The position numbers and the translations under genes were made by a program. Shown here in pieces: positions 52,832 to 62,112 of a stretch of DNA of 64,000 bases. The first letter of the stretch is position 1; each line of letters starts with the position of its first letter. The DNA comes from Bacteroidota bacterium (GTDB lineage Bacteria; Bacteroidota; Bacteroidia; B-17B0; Aurantibacillaceae): the NCBI GenBank assembly GCA_021156365.1, contig JAJNDK010000015.1, positions 1 to 64,000 of the forward strand, in the 5' to 3' direction. The notes below the pieces were generated by a model. The model made no database searches. It saw nothing but the letters and a program-made list of their open reading frames with translations, and was not told the DNA's origin.

Positions 52832-53959
52832 ATGGCTACACTTACAAAAAAAATACAGATGGTGGACCTTAAGGGCCAGTATCTGAAAATCAAGGAAGAA
52901 GTTGACAAAGGGATCGCGGAAGTAATAGAAAGCACGGCATTTATCAACGGTCCTGCAGTAAAGGAATTCCAGGCCGATTTTGAGAAATACCTGGACGTAA
53001 AACATGTGATCCCCTGTGCCAACGGTACCGATGCCCTGCAGATCGCAATGATGGCCCTGGGCCTGAAACCCGGTGATGAAGTGATCACAGCGGATTTCAC
53101 CTATGTAGCCACTGCTGAGGTAATTGGCCTGCTTGGTCTTACACCGGTATTGGTGGATGTATATCCCGATACCTTTACCATTGATGTGGCTGCCATCGAA
53201 AAAGCCATCACCCCGAAAACCAAAGCTATTGTACCCGTACATTTATTCGGCCAATGCGCGGAAATGGAAGCGATCATGGAGCTCGCAAACAAACACAAGC
53301 TGTATGTGATCGAAGATGTAGCACAGGCTATAGGCGCTGATTATACTTTTGCCAACGGTACCAGACAAAAAGCAGGCACCATTGGCACTATCGGCTGTAC
53401 ATCTTTCTTCCCAAGCAAGAATTTAGGCTGTTATGGTGACGGCGGTGCCATGTATACCAATGATGAAGAGATCGCGAAGAAATTAAAAATGATCTCCCAC
53501 CACGGGCAGTCGGTGCAGTATGTACACGATGTGTTGGGCGTGAATTCCCGTTTGGATACTATGCAGGCGGCCATTCTGAAAGTGAAGCTGAAGCACCTCG
53601 ATGAATATGCGGCAGCACGAAACAAAGTGGCAGCGCATTACGACAAGGCATTTGCAGGTCATCCGAATATGAAGATCCCTGTGCGTGTAAAAAATTCCGA
53701 TCACGTATTCCACCAGTACACGCTTCAGCTGGTAAATACCGACCGTACGAAGCTGCGCGAATACCTGGCAGAGCGGAACATTCCATCGATGATCTATTAT
53801 CCGATCCCTTTGCATAAGCAGAATGCATTCAAGAGCGAAGGAAGCTTCCCGGTTACGGAGCAGCTGTGTGACACAGTATTCTCATTGCCGATCCATACCG
53901 AAATGGAGGAGGATACACTTCAGTACATTACGGATAACGTTTTGAGTTTTTTCAACTAA
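52832..53959 (+). CDS. DegT/DnrJ/EryC1/StrS-family sugar aminotransferase
   Basis: 375 aa, PLP-dependent. ANGTDALQIAMMALGL holds the phosphate-binding site, EDVAQAIGA (D162) the PLP-ring aspartate, and SFFPSKNLGCYGDGGAMYTN the lysine K196 that forms the Schiff base. HLFGQCAEMEAI and the C-terminal HVFHQYTLQL and MIYYPIPLHKQ match the WbpE/ArnB branch, which transaminates UDP- or dTDP-keto sugars for surface glycans. It precedes UDP-glucose dehydrogenase and UXS, so its amino sugar probably enters the same polysaccharide pathway. The exact substrate is not decided by sequence. Confidence 0.92.
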   Translation: MATLTKKIQMVDLKGQYLKIKEEVDKGIAEVIESTAFINGPAVKEFQADFEKYLDVKHVIPCANGTDALQIAMMALGLKPGDEVITADFTYVATAEVIGLLGLTPVLVDVYPDTFTIDVAAIEKAITPKTKAIVPVHLFGQCAEMEAIMELANKHKLYVIEDVAQAIGADYTFANGTRQKAGTIGTIGCTSFFPSKNLGCYGDGGAMYTNDEEIAKKLKMISHHGQSVQYVHDVLGVNSRLDTMQAAILKVKLKHLDEYAAARNKVAAHYDKAFAGHPNMKIPVRVKNSDHVFHQYTLQLVNTDRTKLREYLAERNIPSMIYYPIPLHKQNAFKSEGSFPVTEQLCDTVFSLPIHTEMEEDTLQYITDNVLSFFN

Positions 53960-54020
53960 AATAAACAATAACAACCCCGTCGCGAAGCTTCGCGAGCTAT
54001 CGGGGCGTAACCAGGAATTT

Positions 54021-55331
54021 ATGAATATAGCAGTAGTAGGAACAGGATATGTAGGATTGGTAACGGGCACCTGCCTTGCCGAAACGGGAAATACCGTGAT
54101 ATGTGTCGACATCAATGAAGAAAAAGTGAATAAGATGCGGAACGGCGAAGTGCCGATCTACGAGCCACACCTCGATGTATTGTTCCACCGCAATATCAAA
54201 GCGGGACGTTTGAAATTCACTACCAACCTTGCTGAAGCGATCGAAAAAGCAGCGATCATATTCCTTGCATTGCCTACACCTCCGGGTGAGGATGGAAGCG
54301 CCGACCTGAGCTACATCTTAGGTGTGGCCGACGACCTCGGAAAGCTGATGAAAGATTACAAAGTATTGGTGGATAAAAGTACAGTACCGGTAGGCACTGC
54401 AGAAAAAGTACGTGAAGCTGTTGCAAAGAACTGTAAAACGGATTTTGACGTGGTTTCCAACCCCGAATTTTTACGTGAAGGATTTGCAGTGGACGATTTC
54501 CTGAAACCGGACAGGGTAGTGGTGGGCACCAGCTCTCCGCGTGCCAAACAGCTGATGGAAGAATTGTACAAGCCCTATGTTCGCTCGGGCAACCCGATCA
54601 TCTTTATGGATGAGAAATCGGCTGAGCTGACGAAATATGCAGCCAATGCATTCCTGGCAACCAAGATCACTTTTATGAATGAGATCGCTAACCTTTGCGA
54701 GAAGTTAGGCGCAGATGTGGACATGGTACGTATTGGCATCGGAAGTGATGACCGGATCGGGAAGCGTTTTTTATTCCCGGGTATAGGTTATGGCGGAAGC
54801 TGTTTCCCGAAGGATGTGCAGGCTTTGCACAGATCGGCGAACGAAGTGGACTATGATTTCAGGATCCTTACTTCGGTAATGGAGATCAACGAAAAACAAA
54901 AGACCATTATCATTCCGAAGATCCAGGATTATTTTAAGGGCAACCTGAAAGGAAAACATTTTGCACTCTGGGGACTGGCTTTCAAGCCGGATACGGACGA
55001 TATCCGCGAAGCGCCTGCATTGTATATCATCGATGAATTGCTGGCAGCAGGCGCTACTGTTTCTGCACACGATCCGGAAGCGATGAGCAATGTAAAAAAA
55101 CTGTTAGGGGATAAAATTAAATTTTCCGACGATCCGTATGAAGCGCTGTCGCATGCAGATGCGCTTATCATCTGCACCGAATGGTCGCTGTTCAGAACAC
55201 CTGATTTTGAAAAGGTGTCGGCATCGCTGAAAAATAAAGTGATCTTCGACGGAAGGAATTTATACAGCAATGATCAGATGAAAAAACTGGGATATTATTA
55301 TTCCAGCATTGGAAGAGAAACAGTAAGATAA
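54021..55331 (+). CDS. ugd: UDP-glucose 6-dehydrogenase
   Basis: 436 aa. Oxidises UDP-glucose twice to UDP-glucuronate with NAD. Rossmann motif [20 protein letters not shown] at the N-terminus. [20 protein letters not shown] is the conserved thioester-stabilising segment, [20 protein letters not shown] the central helix, and [13 protein letters not shown] holds the catalytic cysteine (about C261). C-terminal UDP-binding domain: [20 protein letters not shown]. Its product feeds the UXS enzyme encoded 35 bp downstream. Confidence 0.96.
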   Translation: MNIAVVGTGYVGLVTGTCLAETGNTVICVDINEEKVNKMRNGEVPIYEPHLDVLFHRNIKAGRLKFTTNLAEAIEKAAIIFLALPTPPGEDGSADLSYILGVADDLGKLMKDYKVLVDKSTVPVGTAEKVREAVAKNCKTDFDVVSNPEFLREGFAVDDFLKPDRVVVGTSSPRAKQLMEELYKPYVRSGNPIIFMDEKSAELTKYAANAFLATKITFMNEIANLCEKLGADVDMVRIGIGSDDRIGKRFLFPGIGYGGSCFPKDVQALHRSANEVDYDFRILTSVMEINEKQKTIIIPKIQDYFKGNLKGKHFALWGLAFKPDTDDIREAPALYIIDELLAAGATVSAHDPEAMSNVKKLLGDKIKFSDDPYEALSHADALIICTEWSLFRTPDFEKVSASLKNKVIFDGRNLYSNDQMKKLGYYYSSIGRETVR

Positions 55332-55365
55332 TTGTAGGATCAAACGAATTTTGAGTTTTCAGCAT

Positions 55366-56352
55366 ATGCAAAAAAGAGTATTAATAACAGGTGCAGCAGG
55401 CTTTTTGGGCTCTCACCTCTGCGATCGTTTTATCAGGGAAGGATATCATGTGATCGGGATGGATAACCTGATAACGGGTGATCTGAAAAACATCGAGCAC
55501 TTGTTCAAACTGCCGGCTTTCGAATTCTATCATCATGATGTGAGTAAATTCATTCATGTGCCGGGCAAGCTGGATTACATCCTGCATTTCGCTTCGCCGG
55601 CGAGTCCTATCGATTACCTGAAAATACCTATTCAAACCCTGAAGGTTTCTTCCCTCGGAACACATAATGTACTCGGGCTTGCACGTGTAAAAAATGCACG
55701 TGTGCTTGTGGCTTCCACCAGCGAAGTATACGGCGATCCGCACGTGCACCCGCAGACAGAAGAATACTGGGGCAATGTGAATCCTGTTGGTCCGCGCGGC
55801 TGCTACGATGAGGCAAAACGTTTCATGGAAGCGCTCACGATGGCCTATCACGATACACATAACCTGGAAACACGGATTATTCGTATTTTTAATACATACG
55901 GTCCACGCATGCGACTGAACGACGGACGGGTATTGCCTGCATTCATCGGTCAGGCTTTACGCGGCGAAGACCTTACCATGTTCGGTGATGGCAGTCAAAC
56001 ACGCAGCTTCTGTTATGTGGATGACCTTGTGGAAGGCATTTACCGCTTGCTGTTGAGTGATTATCATATGCCGGTGAACATTGGCAATCCAAGCGAGATC
56101 ACGATCAAAGAATTCGGGGAAGAAATATTGAAGCTGACAGGAGCCAATCAGAAACTGATCTCCCTGGCGCTTCCGAAAGACGATCCGAAACAACGTCGTC
56201 CGGATATCACCAAAGCACGGGAGATCCTGGGCTGGGAGCCGAAAGTGAGCCGTGCAGAAGGATTGAAGATCACCTACGAATATTTTAAGTCCCTGTCGAA
56301 AGACGAGCTGAACAAAACAGAGCACCGCAATTTAGAAACCCTGAATAAGTGA
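55366..56352 (+). CDS. UDP-glucuronate decarboxylase (UDP-xylose synthase), SDR family
   Basis: 328 aa from ATG 55366 ([20 protein letters not shown]); an upstream TTG at 55351 only adds five residues. Extended SDR with [12 protein letters not shown]-binding loop and catalytic S119 ([10 protein letters not shown]), Y147 and K151 (YDEAKR). [40 protein letters not shown] and [17 protein letters not shown] are typical of UXS and separate it from epimerases. It turns UDP-glucuronate into UDP-xylose, so with ugd it forms a UDP-xylose route for glycan or LPS synthesis. Its stop overlaps the acyP start (GTGA). Confidence 0.92.
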   Translation: MQKRVLITGAAGFLGSHLCDRFIREGYHVIGMDNLITGDLKNIEHLFKLPAFEFYHHDVSKFIHVPGKLDYILHFASPASPIDYLKIPIQTLKVSSLGTHNVLGLARVKNARVLVASTSEVYGDPHVHPQTEEYWGNVNPVGPRGCYDEAKRFMEALTMAYHDTHNLETRIIRIFNTYGPRMRLNDGRVLPAFIGQALRGEDLTMFGDGSQTRSFCYVDDLVEGIYRLLLSDYHMPVNIGNPSEITIKEFGEEILKLTGANQKLISLALPKDDPKQRRPDITKAREILGWEPKVSRAEGLKITYEYFKSLSKDELNKTEHRNLETLNK

Positions 56353-56621
56353 TCAGGCACTACAACATTACTGTAAAAGGAAAAGTACAGGGCGTCTCGT
56401 ATCGTTTTGCCGCACATAATATGGCATTGAAATTATCGCTGACCGGCCTGGTGAAAAATCTGGCCAATGGCGATGTATACATTGAAGCGGAAGGCACGGA
56501 AGAAAACATCAATAAGATGATCGAGTGGTGTTACATTGGTCCGCCGCTGGCAAAAGTAAAGGAAGTTGCTGCCGAAGAGCAGGAAGTGAAAGGTTACCGG
56601 AATTTCGAGCTGAAAAGATAA
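56349..56621 (+). CDS. acyP: acylphosphatase
   Basis: 90 aa with GTG start overlapping the UXS stop by four bases (GTGA). Hydrolyses acyl phosphates. The signature [20 protein letters not shown] carries catalytic R19 (the family has GVGFR or GVxYR), and [11 protein letters not shown] carries N37. Length is typical. The overlap shows translational coupling to the sugar-nucleotide genes, though no direct functional link is known. Confidence 0.92.
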   Translation: MIRHYNITVKGKVQGVSYRFAAHNMALKLSLTGLVKNLANGDVYIEAEGTEENINKMIEWCYIGPPLAKVKEVAAEEQEVKGYRNFELKR

Positions 56622-56631
56622 GCACTTAGGT

Positions 56632-56708
56632 CAGCCGCAGATTCTCGCAGATTTCGCGGATGGTATAAATGAAAAATCTGCGTTGATCCGTGGAATCCGC
56701 GGCAAAAA
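56632..56708. repeat. inverted-repeat intergenic element, short copy F
   Basis: CAGCCGCAGATTCTCGCAGA and GATCCGTGGAATCCGCGGCA are inverted around a short centre. The long interior string of copies A-E is missing, so this is an internally deleted or ancestral form. It separates acyP from hemE. Confidence 0.7.
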
Positions 56709-56753
56709 GTTTAAGAATTAGTTCGCCTTAGACGAACGCTTCAATAAAATAAA

Positions 56754-57770
56754 ATGCTACAAAACGATTTAATACTACGTGCTGCAAGAGGCGAAGAGGT
56801 AGAACGCATACCGGTGTGGCTGATGCGCCAGGCAGGGCGTATACTTCCGGAATACCGCGAGGTGCGTGCAAAGGCAAAGAACTTTATCGAATTCGTGAAA
56901 AATCCGGAAATGGCCGCTGAGGTTACCATTCAGCCGGTAGATATTTTAGGAGTGGATGCGGCCATTATTTTTTCGGATATCCTCGTGATCCCGGAAGCGA
57001 TGGGACTTCCTTACCAGATGATAGAAAGCAAAGGTCCCCATTTCGAAAAGACCATACAAACAGCAAACGATATTGATGAGCTGCATATCTCATCCGGAGA
57101 GGAATTGAAATACGTAACGGATGCGATCACGCTTGCCAAAAAAGGACTGAACGGTCGTGTACCCCTGATCGGCTTTTGCGGAGCGCCCTGGACACTTTTT
57201 GCCTATATGGTGGAAGGCTCCGGCAGCAAGACATTCAGCAAGGCAAAGAAGTTTTTATACACACATCCCGATCTTTCTCACAAACTGTTAGAGAAGATCG
57301 CTTTGTCTTCCATCAACTATTTAAAAGCGCAGATAGCAGCAGGGGCCGATATGTTGCAGATCTTCGATTCATGGGCAGGTGTGCTGGGCAAAGAACAATA
57401 CCTGGAATTTTCCCTGAAATACATTTCCATGATCTGCGATGGTATCGGACAGCAGGTGCCGGTAACGGTATTTGCAAAAGATGCGCATTTTGCCATAGGA
57501 GATATTGCAAAACTAAAATGCAATACGATCGGGCTCGACTGGACGATGGATCCTCAGGTCTGCAGAACACTGGCAGGCAACAAAACCCTGCAGGGCAATG
57601 CAGATCCCTGTATGCTTTATGCAGATGAAAAAACGATCGAAACGGAAGCAAAGAAAATGATCGCAGCATTCGGAAAGCAACGCTACATAGCGAACCTGGG
57701 GCATGGGCTCTATCCGGATACGGACAAGAACAAGGTGAAATACTTTGTGGATTGCATCAGGGGTTTGTAA
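56754..57770 (+). CDS. hemE: uroporphyrinogen decarboxylase
   Basis: 338 aa. Converts uroporphyrinogen III to coproporphyrinogen III in haem synthesis. Signature [19 protein letters not shown] at the N-terminus (substrate-binding arginines), [17 protein letters not shown] with the catalytic aspartate, [25 protein letters not shown] and the C-terminal [20 protein letters not shown] with the conserved histidine. Complete. Usually clustered with other hem genes in Bacteroidota, but it stands alone here. Confidence 0.96.
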   Translation: MLQNDLILRAARGEEVERIPVWLMRQAGRILPEYREVRAKAKNFIEFVKNPEMAAEVTIQPVDILGVDAAIIFSDILVIPEAMGLPYQMIESKGPHFEKTIQTANDIDELHISSGEELKYVTDAITLAKKGLNGRVPLIGFCGAPWTLFAYMVEGSGSKTFSKAKKFLYTHPDLSHKLLEKIALSSINYLKAQIAAGADMLQIFDSWAGVLGKEQYLEFSLKYISMICDGIGQQVPVTVFAKDAHFAIGDIAKLKCNTIGLDWTMDPQVCRTLAGNKTLQGNADPCMLYADEKTIETEAKKMIAAFGKQRYIANLGHGLYPDTDKNKVKYFVDCIRGL

Positions 57771-57798
57771 TTGTGCTGTTCTTTTATTAAGTTTGATT

Positions 57799-57927
57799 AT
57801 GAAGAAGAAGAATGGGAAAACAAAAATGAAAAAGGCGAAAAAATCAAGGTTATATCTATCCCTTTTAAGCAATCTGGAAAAAATCCTAATAGAAGATAAT
57901 GATTTGCTTCAGAAACTTGCCCGATAA
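57799..57927 (+). CDS. possible small basic protein
   Basis: 42 aa from ATG 57799: MKKKNGKTKMKKAKKSRLYL, then SLLSNLEKILIEDNDLLQK. The first half is lysine-rich and the second a likely amphipathic helix. It lies between hemE and the peptide transporter on the same strand, with 23 bp to the next start. No family recognised; it might be untranslated. Confidence 0.4.
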   Translation: MKKKNGKTKMKKAKKSRLYLSLLSNLEKILIEDNDLLQKLAR

Positions 57928-57950
57928 TCCTTTACTTTCATCACTGAACT

Positions 57951-59624
57951 ATGACGCAAAAAACCTCCAAACACCCTGTCGGCTTATATTTTTTGTTCTT
58001 TGCAGAAATGTGGGAACGCTTCGGTTATTACCTCATGATCGCAATTTTTACACTGTATCTCGAAACGGAGACAGATAAGGGTGGCTGGGGAATGAATATG
58101 AAAAGCTCTTCCAGTATCTACGGAACATTTATCGCACTTGTATTTCTCACGCCCTTCATAGGCGGTTTGCTGGCCGACCGGAAATGGGGTTACCGCTGGT
58201 CCATTATCCTGGGCGGGATCCTGATGGGGATCGGCTATTGCCTGATGGCGGTGCACAACCTTACTGTGTTTTATATAGCCTGTGGTCTGGTGATCCTTGG
58301 CAATGGTTTCTTTAAACCGAATATCTCTACACTTCTTGGTAATTTATACGATGACGAAAAATACAGGGCCAACAAAGATTCGGGCTACAACATCTTTTAC
58401 ATGGGCATCAATGTCGGCGCCTTTATCTGTACGTTTATCGCAGCAGCTATGCGCAACCAGTTCGGTTGGGGAGGCGCTTTTTTCGCAGCCGGCATCGGGA
58501 TGTTCATTGGTGTGCTGATCTTCATGGCCGGCAACAAACATTACAAACATGCTGATTTCATAAAACCATTAAAAGAAGGTGATCATTCACTGAATCGTAT
58601 TCTTGGTACTACCTTGTTGCCTGCTATCATAGCGGCGGTTATCGGCTGGATCATCCCCGGAAATATTTTTGGTGACGATGCTACCGATGCCTTCATCTTT
58701 GCCTGCCTGCCGGTGATCTGGTTCTACTATAGTTTGTACAAACGTTCGGATGCCTACGAGCGTAAACCGATCCGTACCATGTATGTGATCTTTTTAGTGG
58801 TAATTATTTTCTGGGCCGTGTTCAAGCAGAACGGAACGGCGCTCAACAAATGGATGAAGCTATACAGCGACAGGGAAATGCCTGCTAAGGTGTTGCCCGC
58901 TGCACAAAAGCTGAGCTTTGTGGAAACAGTGGAAGTAAAAGACAAAATGCGCCCGGTAGTGGATGAGCAGTTCCGCATCGTTACCCGGAAAACACAGGAT
59001 CCGAAAACGGGCAAGGCAAAGATGGATACCCTTATGGGCAAAGACATACAACCTTATTTTAAAAATGTAGCGGAGAACAAAACACCGAAAGACGGCGATA
59101 CGGTTTACCTGATCCCGACGGAATTATCACAGTCTATCAATCCGGGCTGGGTGATCGTTCTTACTCCGATCGTAGTAGGTTTCTTTGCATTCCTTCGGAG
59201 GCGTGGAAAAGAACCGACCACACCTTCCAAAATAGCCTGGGGCTTATTGATCAGCTCCCTGTCGCCACTGGTGATGATCGCTGCTGTGAGTTATTGTCAC
59301 AACGGGCAGGAAAAAGCAAGTATTCTCTGGCTGATCGGAACGTATGGAGTGGTGACGATCGGTGAATTGTTCCTCAGCCCGATGGGATTGTCGCTGGTAT
59401 CCAAGCTTTCGCCTGCGCGATTAACAGCCCTGATGATGGGCGGCTGGTTCCTGTCTACTTCCATTGGTAATAAGCTAAGCGGGATCCTTGCTACTTTCTG
59501 GGACAGCTACGATAACAAAGCATTGTATTTCACCGTGAATGTAGTGCTCCTGTTTGCAGCGGCGGTACTGATGTTCTTCCTGCTGAAGAAACTGAACCAG
59601 GTGTTCAGGGAGTATGTGAAGTAG
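57951..59624 (+). CDS. POT-family proton-dependent di/tripeptide transporter
   Basis: 557 aa. Major-facilitator protein of the PTR2/POT type. The proton-coupling motif ExxERFxYY appears as EMWERFGYYLMI (about residues 19-30). Further POT landmarks are FIALVFLTPFIGGLLADRKW with GYRWSIILGG, LGNGFFKPNISTLLGNLYD and DSGYNIFYMGINVGAFI. A soluble insert of about 100 residues (about 300-395, EVKDKMRPVVDEQFRIVTRK) splits the later membrane helices, a feature seen in Bacteroidota members. It imports peptides in the inner membrane. Confidence 0.93.
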   Translation: MTQKTSKHPVGLYFLFFAEMWERFGYYLMIAIFTLYLETETDKGGWGMNMKSSSSIYGTFIALVFLTPFIGGLLADRKWGYRWSIILGGILMGIGYCLMAVHNLTVFYIACGLVILGNGFFKPNISTLLGNLYDDEKYRANKDSGYNIFYMGINVGAFICTFIAAAMRNQFGWGGAFFAAGIGMFIGVLIFMAGNKHYKHADFIKPLKEGDHSLNRILGTTLLPAIIAAVIGWIIPGNIFGDDATDAFIFACLPVIWFYYSLYKRSDAYERKPIRTMYVIFLVVIIFWAVFKQNGTALNKWMKLYSDREMPAKVLPAAQKLSFVETVEVKDKMRPVVDEQFRIVTRKTQDPKTGKAKMDTLMGKDIQPYFKNVAENKTPKDGDTVYLIPTELSQSINPGWVIVLTPIVVGFFAFLRRRGKEPTTPSKIAWGLLISSLSPLVMIAAVSYCHNGQEKASILWLIGTYGVVTIGELFLSPMGLSLVSKLSPARLTALMMGGWFLSTSIGNKLSGILATFWDSYDNKALYFTVNVVLLFAAAVLMFFLLKKLNQVFREYVK

Positions 59625-59650
59625 GGAGGGATATTTTCCCATACCTGCTT

Positions 59651-60415
59651 CTAAAATCTATAGAATATAGAAAAGTCGTTCAATATCCCGGTTGTCTGAA
59701 AATCGAAGCCGGTGCTATGAGAAGTATCAGGATACTTATTGGCATTATCCGCTATATAGCTTGTTTTATTGAAGCTGAGCTTAAAATTCAGTCCAAGCTG
59801 CGCAGAGAAATAAAGATGTTTTGTGATGTGAAACTGTGCGCCGTAAAACGGGTTCAGGATAAGTATGTTTTGCCGGGTGGAGTGCGCGCTGATCACCGAA
59901 TCCATGATCCGCTCTTTATACGTAAAGTACTCGCTGTTCGGAATTCCATAGGAATAGGTTGGTTTGTTATAAAGCGCAAAGATCTCGCTCTGGCTGCTTG
60001 AGCTTCTCCCATAACCCATGTCCATACCGGTGAATTGTTTTATGCGTTTTTTGCCAAAGCGAAATTCAATTCCCTGCATGATCCTGAATTCGTTCTGAAC
60101 ATAAGAATTGGAATATGTAACTGCGTAGGTAGAATCTGTCTCACCCGCTAAGGTATACGTGGGGGAAACCGATTCTACAGGATTCCTGTTGGTGAGGTAT
60201 CCAAGACCAGCCCGGTACCAGATCTTTTCAGTGAGCTGTCGTTTGAATTGCAGGGAATGATTGGTATTATTACCAAACGACCCGCTTAATAAGGAAATTG
60301 CCGGCACGAGGTTCAGCCCGATCTCATTTTTATATGTGCGTATCGAATCCTCCTGCTGCGCACTGATCCGGGAGCAAAAGAAACAGAAAGAAGCGATGAT
60401 CAGGATCTTATACAT
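59651..60415 (-). CDS. hypothetical outer-membrane beta-barrel protein
   Basis: 254 aa. Signal peptide MYKILIIASFCFFCSRISAQ. The mature protein has alternating strands: SLQFKRQLTEKIWYRAGLGY, NEFRIMQGIEFRFGKKRIKQ, QNILILNPFYGAQFHITKHL with YFSAQLGLNFKLSF, and a final ILNDFSIFYRF strand with terminal F. That layout fits an outer-membrane barrel of about ten strands; no family is recognised. It converges on the peptide transporter gene. Confidence 0.72.
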   Translation of the reverse strand: MYKILIIASFCFFCSRISAQQEDSIRTYKNEIGLNLVPAISLLSGSFGNNTNHSLQFKRQLTEKIWYRAGLGYLTNRNPVESVSPTYTLAGETDSTYAVTYSNSYVQNEFRIMQGIEFRFGKKRIKQFTGMDMGYGRSSSSQSEIFALYNKPTYSYGIPNSEYFTYKERIMDSVISAHSTRQNILILNPFYGAQFHITKHLYFSAQLGLNFKLSFNKTSYIADNANKYPDTSHSTGFDFQTTGILNDFSIFYRF

Positions 60416-60640
60416 AGTGTTTTTTTGTAATACGTAATTTACAGGAAAATATTGTGGAAATGGATTTAAGGTATTGAAATAAGGTAACGATTCTAATTGT
60501 TTGCAGGAACACAGGGACGATGTCTCGGAACAAAAAGATTATTTAATGGAAAACAGGACCGATATACAGGAAAATAATACCAAAATCATGGCAGGAAATT
60601 TGTTCTTAACAGTAAATTCAAAAAATTAAAACAACCTGAC

Positions 60641-60973
60641 ATGAAACATTTACTTATCCTTTGCAGCCTTTTCATCTGCTTTTCCGCAAAAGCCCAAAAG
60701 ATCTATTCCGTAGATTCCGATTACAAGGCCGACATCAAAGTATTCGTAGTAGACGCCGACTACAAGGCAGATCTGCTGGTGTATAAAGTAAATGCCGATT
60801 ACAAAGCAAAGGACAATACCGGCCTTTGGTTTTTTGTTGATTCGGACTATAAAGCCAAAAAGAAAATATTTTTTGTGAATGCCGACTACAAAGCAGATCT
60901 GAAAATATTTTTTGTAGACTCAGATTACAAAGCAAAATGGGTGAAAACCGAAAAGCAGCATTTGTTGTATTGA
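60641..60973 (+). CDS. DUF6150-family exported repeat protein
   Basis: 110 aa. Signal peptide MKHLLILCSLFICFSAKAQK. The mature 90 residues are six short repeats of the form V-[DN]-[AS]-D-Y-K-A-[DK] followed by a beta strand (IKVFVV, LLVYKV, NTGLWFF, KKIFFV, LKIFFV, then WVKTEKQ). This is the architecture I know as DUF6150. Such 11-12-residue periodicity suggests a small beta-solenoid or propeller-like sheet. The role is unknown. It converges on the DUF6157 gene. Confidence 0.82.
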   Translation: MKHLLILCSLFICFSAKAQKIYSVDSDYKADIKVFVVDADYKADLLVYKVNADYKAKDNTGLWFFVDSDYKAKKKIFFVNADYKADLKIFFVDSDYKAKWVKTEKQHLLY

Positions 60974-60996
60974 AGATCCTAAACAACATAACAAAT

Positions 60997-61410
60997 CTAC
61001 CTCGCCGATTTCATCGCTTTCACCGTCTTTAGCGTTTTATCTTTAGAGAGTTTTTTATACTCAGCCGTTTCGCAGCCAACCAATGCGATCTTTCCATCCT
61101 TGTCGCTGTGAACACCCCAGCCGTATCGTTTGGTAAGTGGAGAAGTACGCAGGCAGGGTTGTCCTTTCGAAAAGAACTGTGCCCTCGCTTCCTTGTATTC
61201 TTTTTTTGTAAGATCGTTGCGATCCGCATATACCTGGAAGATCACATCATCCGAAGTGAATTTGTAGGGATGTTTGCTGATGAGGTCGAATTGTATGTTG
61301 GCCACCGACTTCTTATCTCCTTTTACCGGCGGGATCTCACTGCTTTCTACAGGACAGTCATCTGCAATCTGTATAAGCGTGTTTTCGTAATTAGTGGTAT
61401 GGACTTTCAT
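60997..61410 (-). CDS. DUF6157-family protein
   Basis: 137 aa without signal peptide, so cytoplasmic. Conserved blocks are MKVHTTNYENTLIQIADDCP, EIPPVKGDKKSVANIQFDLI, SKHPYKFTSDDVIFQVYADR, KGQPCLRTSPLTKRYGWGVH with SDKDGKIALVG, which together fit DUF6157. Function unknown; the invariant CLRTSPLTKRYGWG could be an active or ligand site (inference). A -7 box lies at 61428 and the second 21-bp array begins some 40 bp upstream of it. Confidence 0.85.
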   Translation of the reverse strand: MKVHTTNYENTLIQIADDCPVESSEIPPVKGDKKSVANIQFDLISKHPYKFTSDDVIFQVYADRNDLTKKEYKEARAQFFSKGQPCLRTSPLTKRYGWGVHSDKDGKIALVGCETAEYKKLSKDKTLKTVKAMKSAR

Positions 61411-61427
61411 GTTACTGATTTAATACA

Positions 61428-61435
61428 AATTTAAG
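61428..61435 (-). promoter_or_regulatory. -7 box for the DUF6157 gene
   Basis: Minus-strand TAAATTTG matches TAnnTTTG exactly; transcription would start near 61421, ten bases before the ATG. Confidence 0.5.
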
Positions 61436-61472
61436 AAGGAGGAGTGACAACCTTATGTCAGTAGTGTTAATT

Positions 61473-61803
61473 TTTTGCGGAAGGAAATAAGCGGATCGCA
61501 GCAAAAGGCAAGCAGATCGCAGCAAATGATAAGCGAATCGCGGAAAGAAATAAACGGATCGCCGTAAAAATTAAGGGAATCGCCGCAAAGGGCAAGCAGA
61601 TCGCCGCAAATGATAAGCGAATCGCGGAAGGAAATAAGCGAATCGCCGCAAAGGGCAAGCGGATCGCCGCAAATGATAAGCGAATTGCAGCAAAAGGCAA
61701 GCAGATCGCGGAAAGAAATAAGCGGATCGCCGCAAATGATAAGCGAATCACCGCAGAAGAGAGAGGATTGCAGCAGGAATTCTATTTATTGCGGAAATAA
61801 ATA
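61473..61803. repeat. tandem array of 21-bp units, second locus
   Basis: Thirteen clear units start at 61489, 61510 and so on to 61741 at exact 21-bp steps, with decayed flanks to 61803. Consensus AAGCRRATCGCCGCAAANGR-like. Three unit endings (AAAGGC, AAATGAT, GAAAGAAAT) alternate in a rough 63-bp cycle. Reverse-complemented units (ATTTCTTTCCGCGATCTGCT) share ATTTCTTTCCG with the main unit of the array at 90-880. All frames stay open; the plus frame reads as a perfect heptad (K-x-I-A-x-x-x) but lacks a start codon, with TAA just before it. It fills the gap between the ABM and DUF6157 genes. Confidence 0.92.
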
Positions 61804-61815
61804 AAGGATTGGCGG

Positions 61816-62112
61816 CTATTTACTCTCAAACTTCACCACCGTGCTCCAGGCTTCGGGTTTGGCGGCAAAGAGCGCTTTGGTTCGTCCCCACACACTGGCG
61901 AACAATTCAGAATCGCGGTACTTGTTCAGGCTTTCTTCCGAATCCCAGATGCTGTAGGTGAAAAAGATATTGGTGTTGTCGGTTCCGTTCAGTAATTTCA
62001 GGTGCGAGCAGCCCGGAAAACCTGCGATCTGTTCCTTGCTCTCGTTGAACAAAGCCAGGAAATCCGCTACTTTTTCGGGAGCAAAGGTCATTTTTACGAT
62101 ACGTGTGATCAT
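61816..62112 (-). CDS. ABM-domain protein (putative quinol/antibiotic-biosynthesis monooxygenase)
   Basis: 98 aa, single ferredoxin-like ABM domain. MITRIVKMTFAPEKVADFLA, FPGCSHLKLLNGTDNTNIFF, YSIWDSEESLNKYRDSELFA and the C-terminal AKPEAWSTVV match small ABM proteins such as YgiN. The activity is unproven; members oxidise quinols or only bind. Its ATG overlaps the stop of the SAM hydrolase gene (ATGA), so the two are translationally coupled. Confidence 0.85.
   Translation of the reverse strand: MITRIVKMTFAPEKVADFLALFNESKEQIAGFPGCSHLKLLNGTDNTNIFFTYSIWDSEESLNKYRDSELFASVWGRTKALFAAKPEAWSTVVKFESK

Noticed and set aside
61467-61804. Open frames on both strands across the second repeat array
   Set aside because: Same effect of 21-bp periodicity; the plus heptad frame has a TAA just before it and no start codon, and the minus frame reads only hydrophobic repeats.
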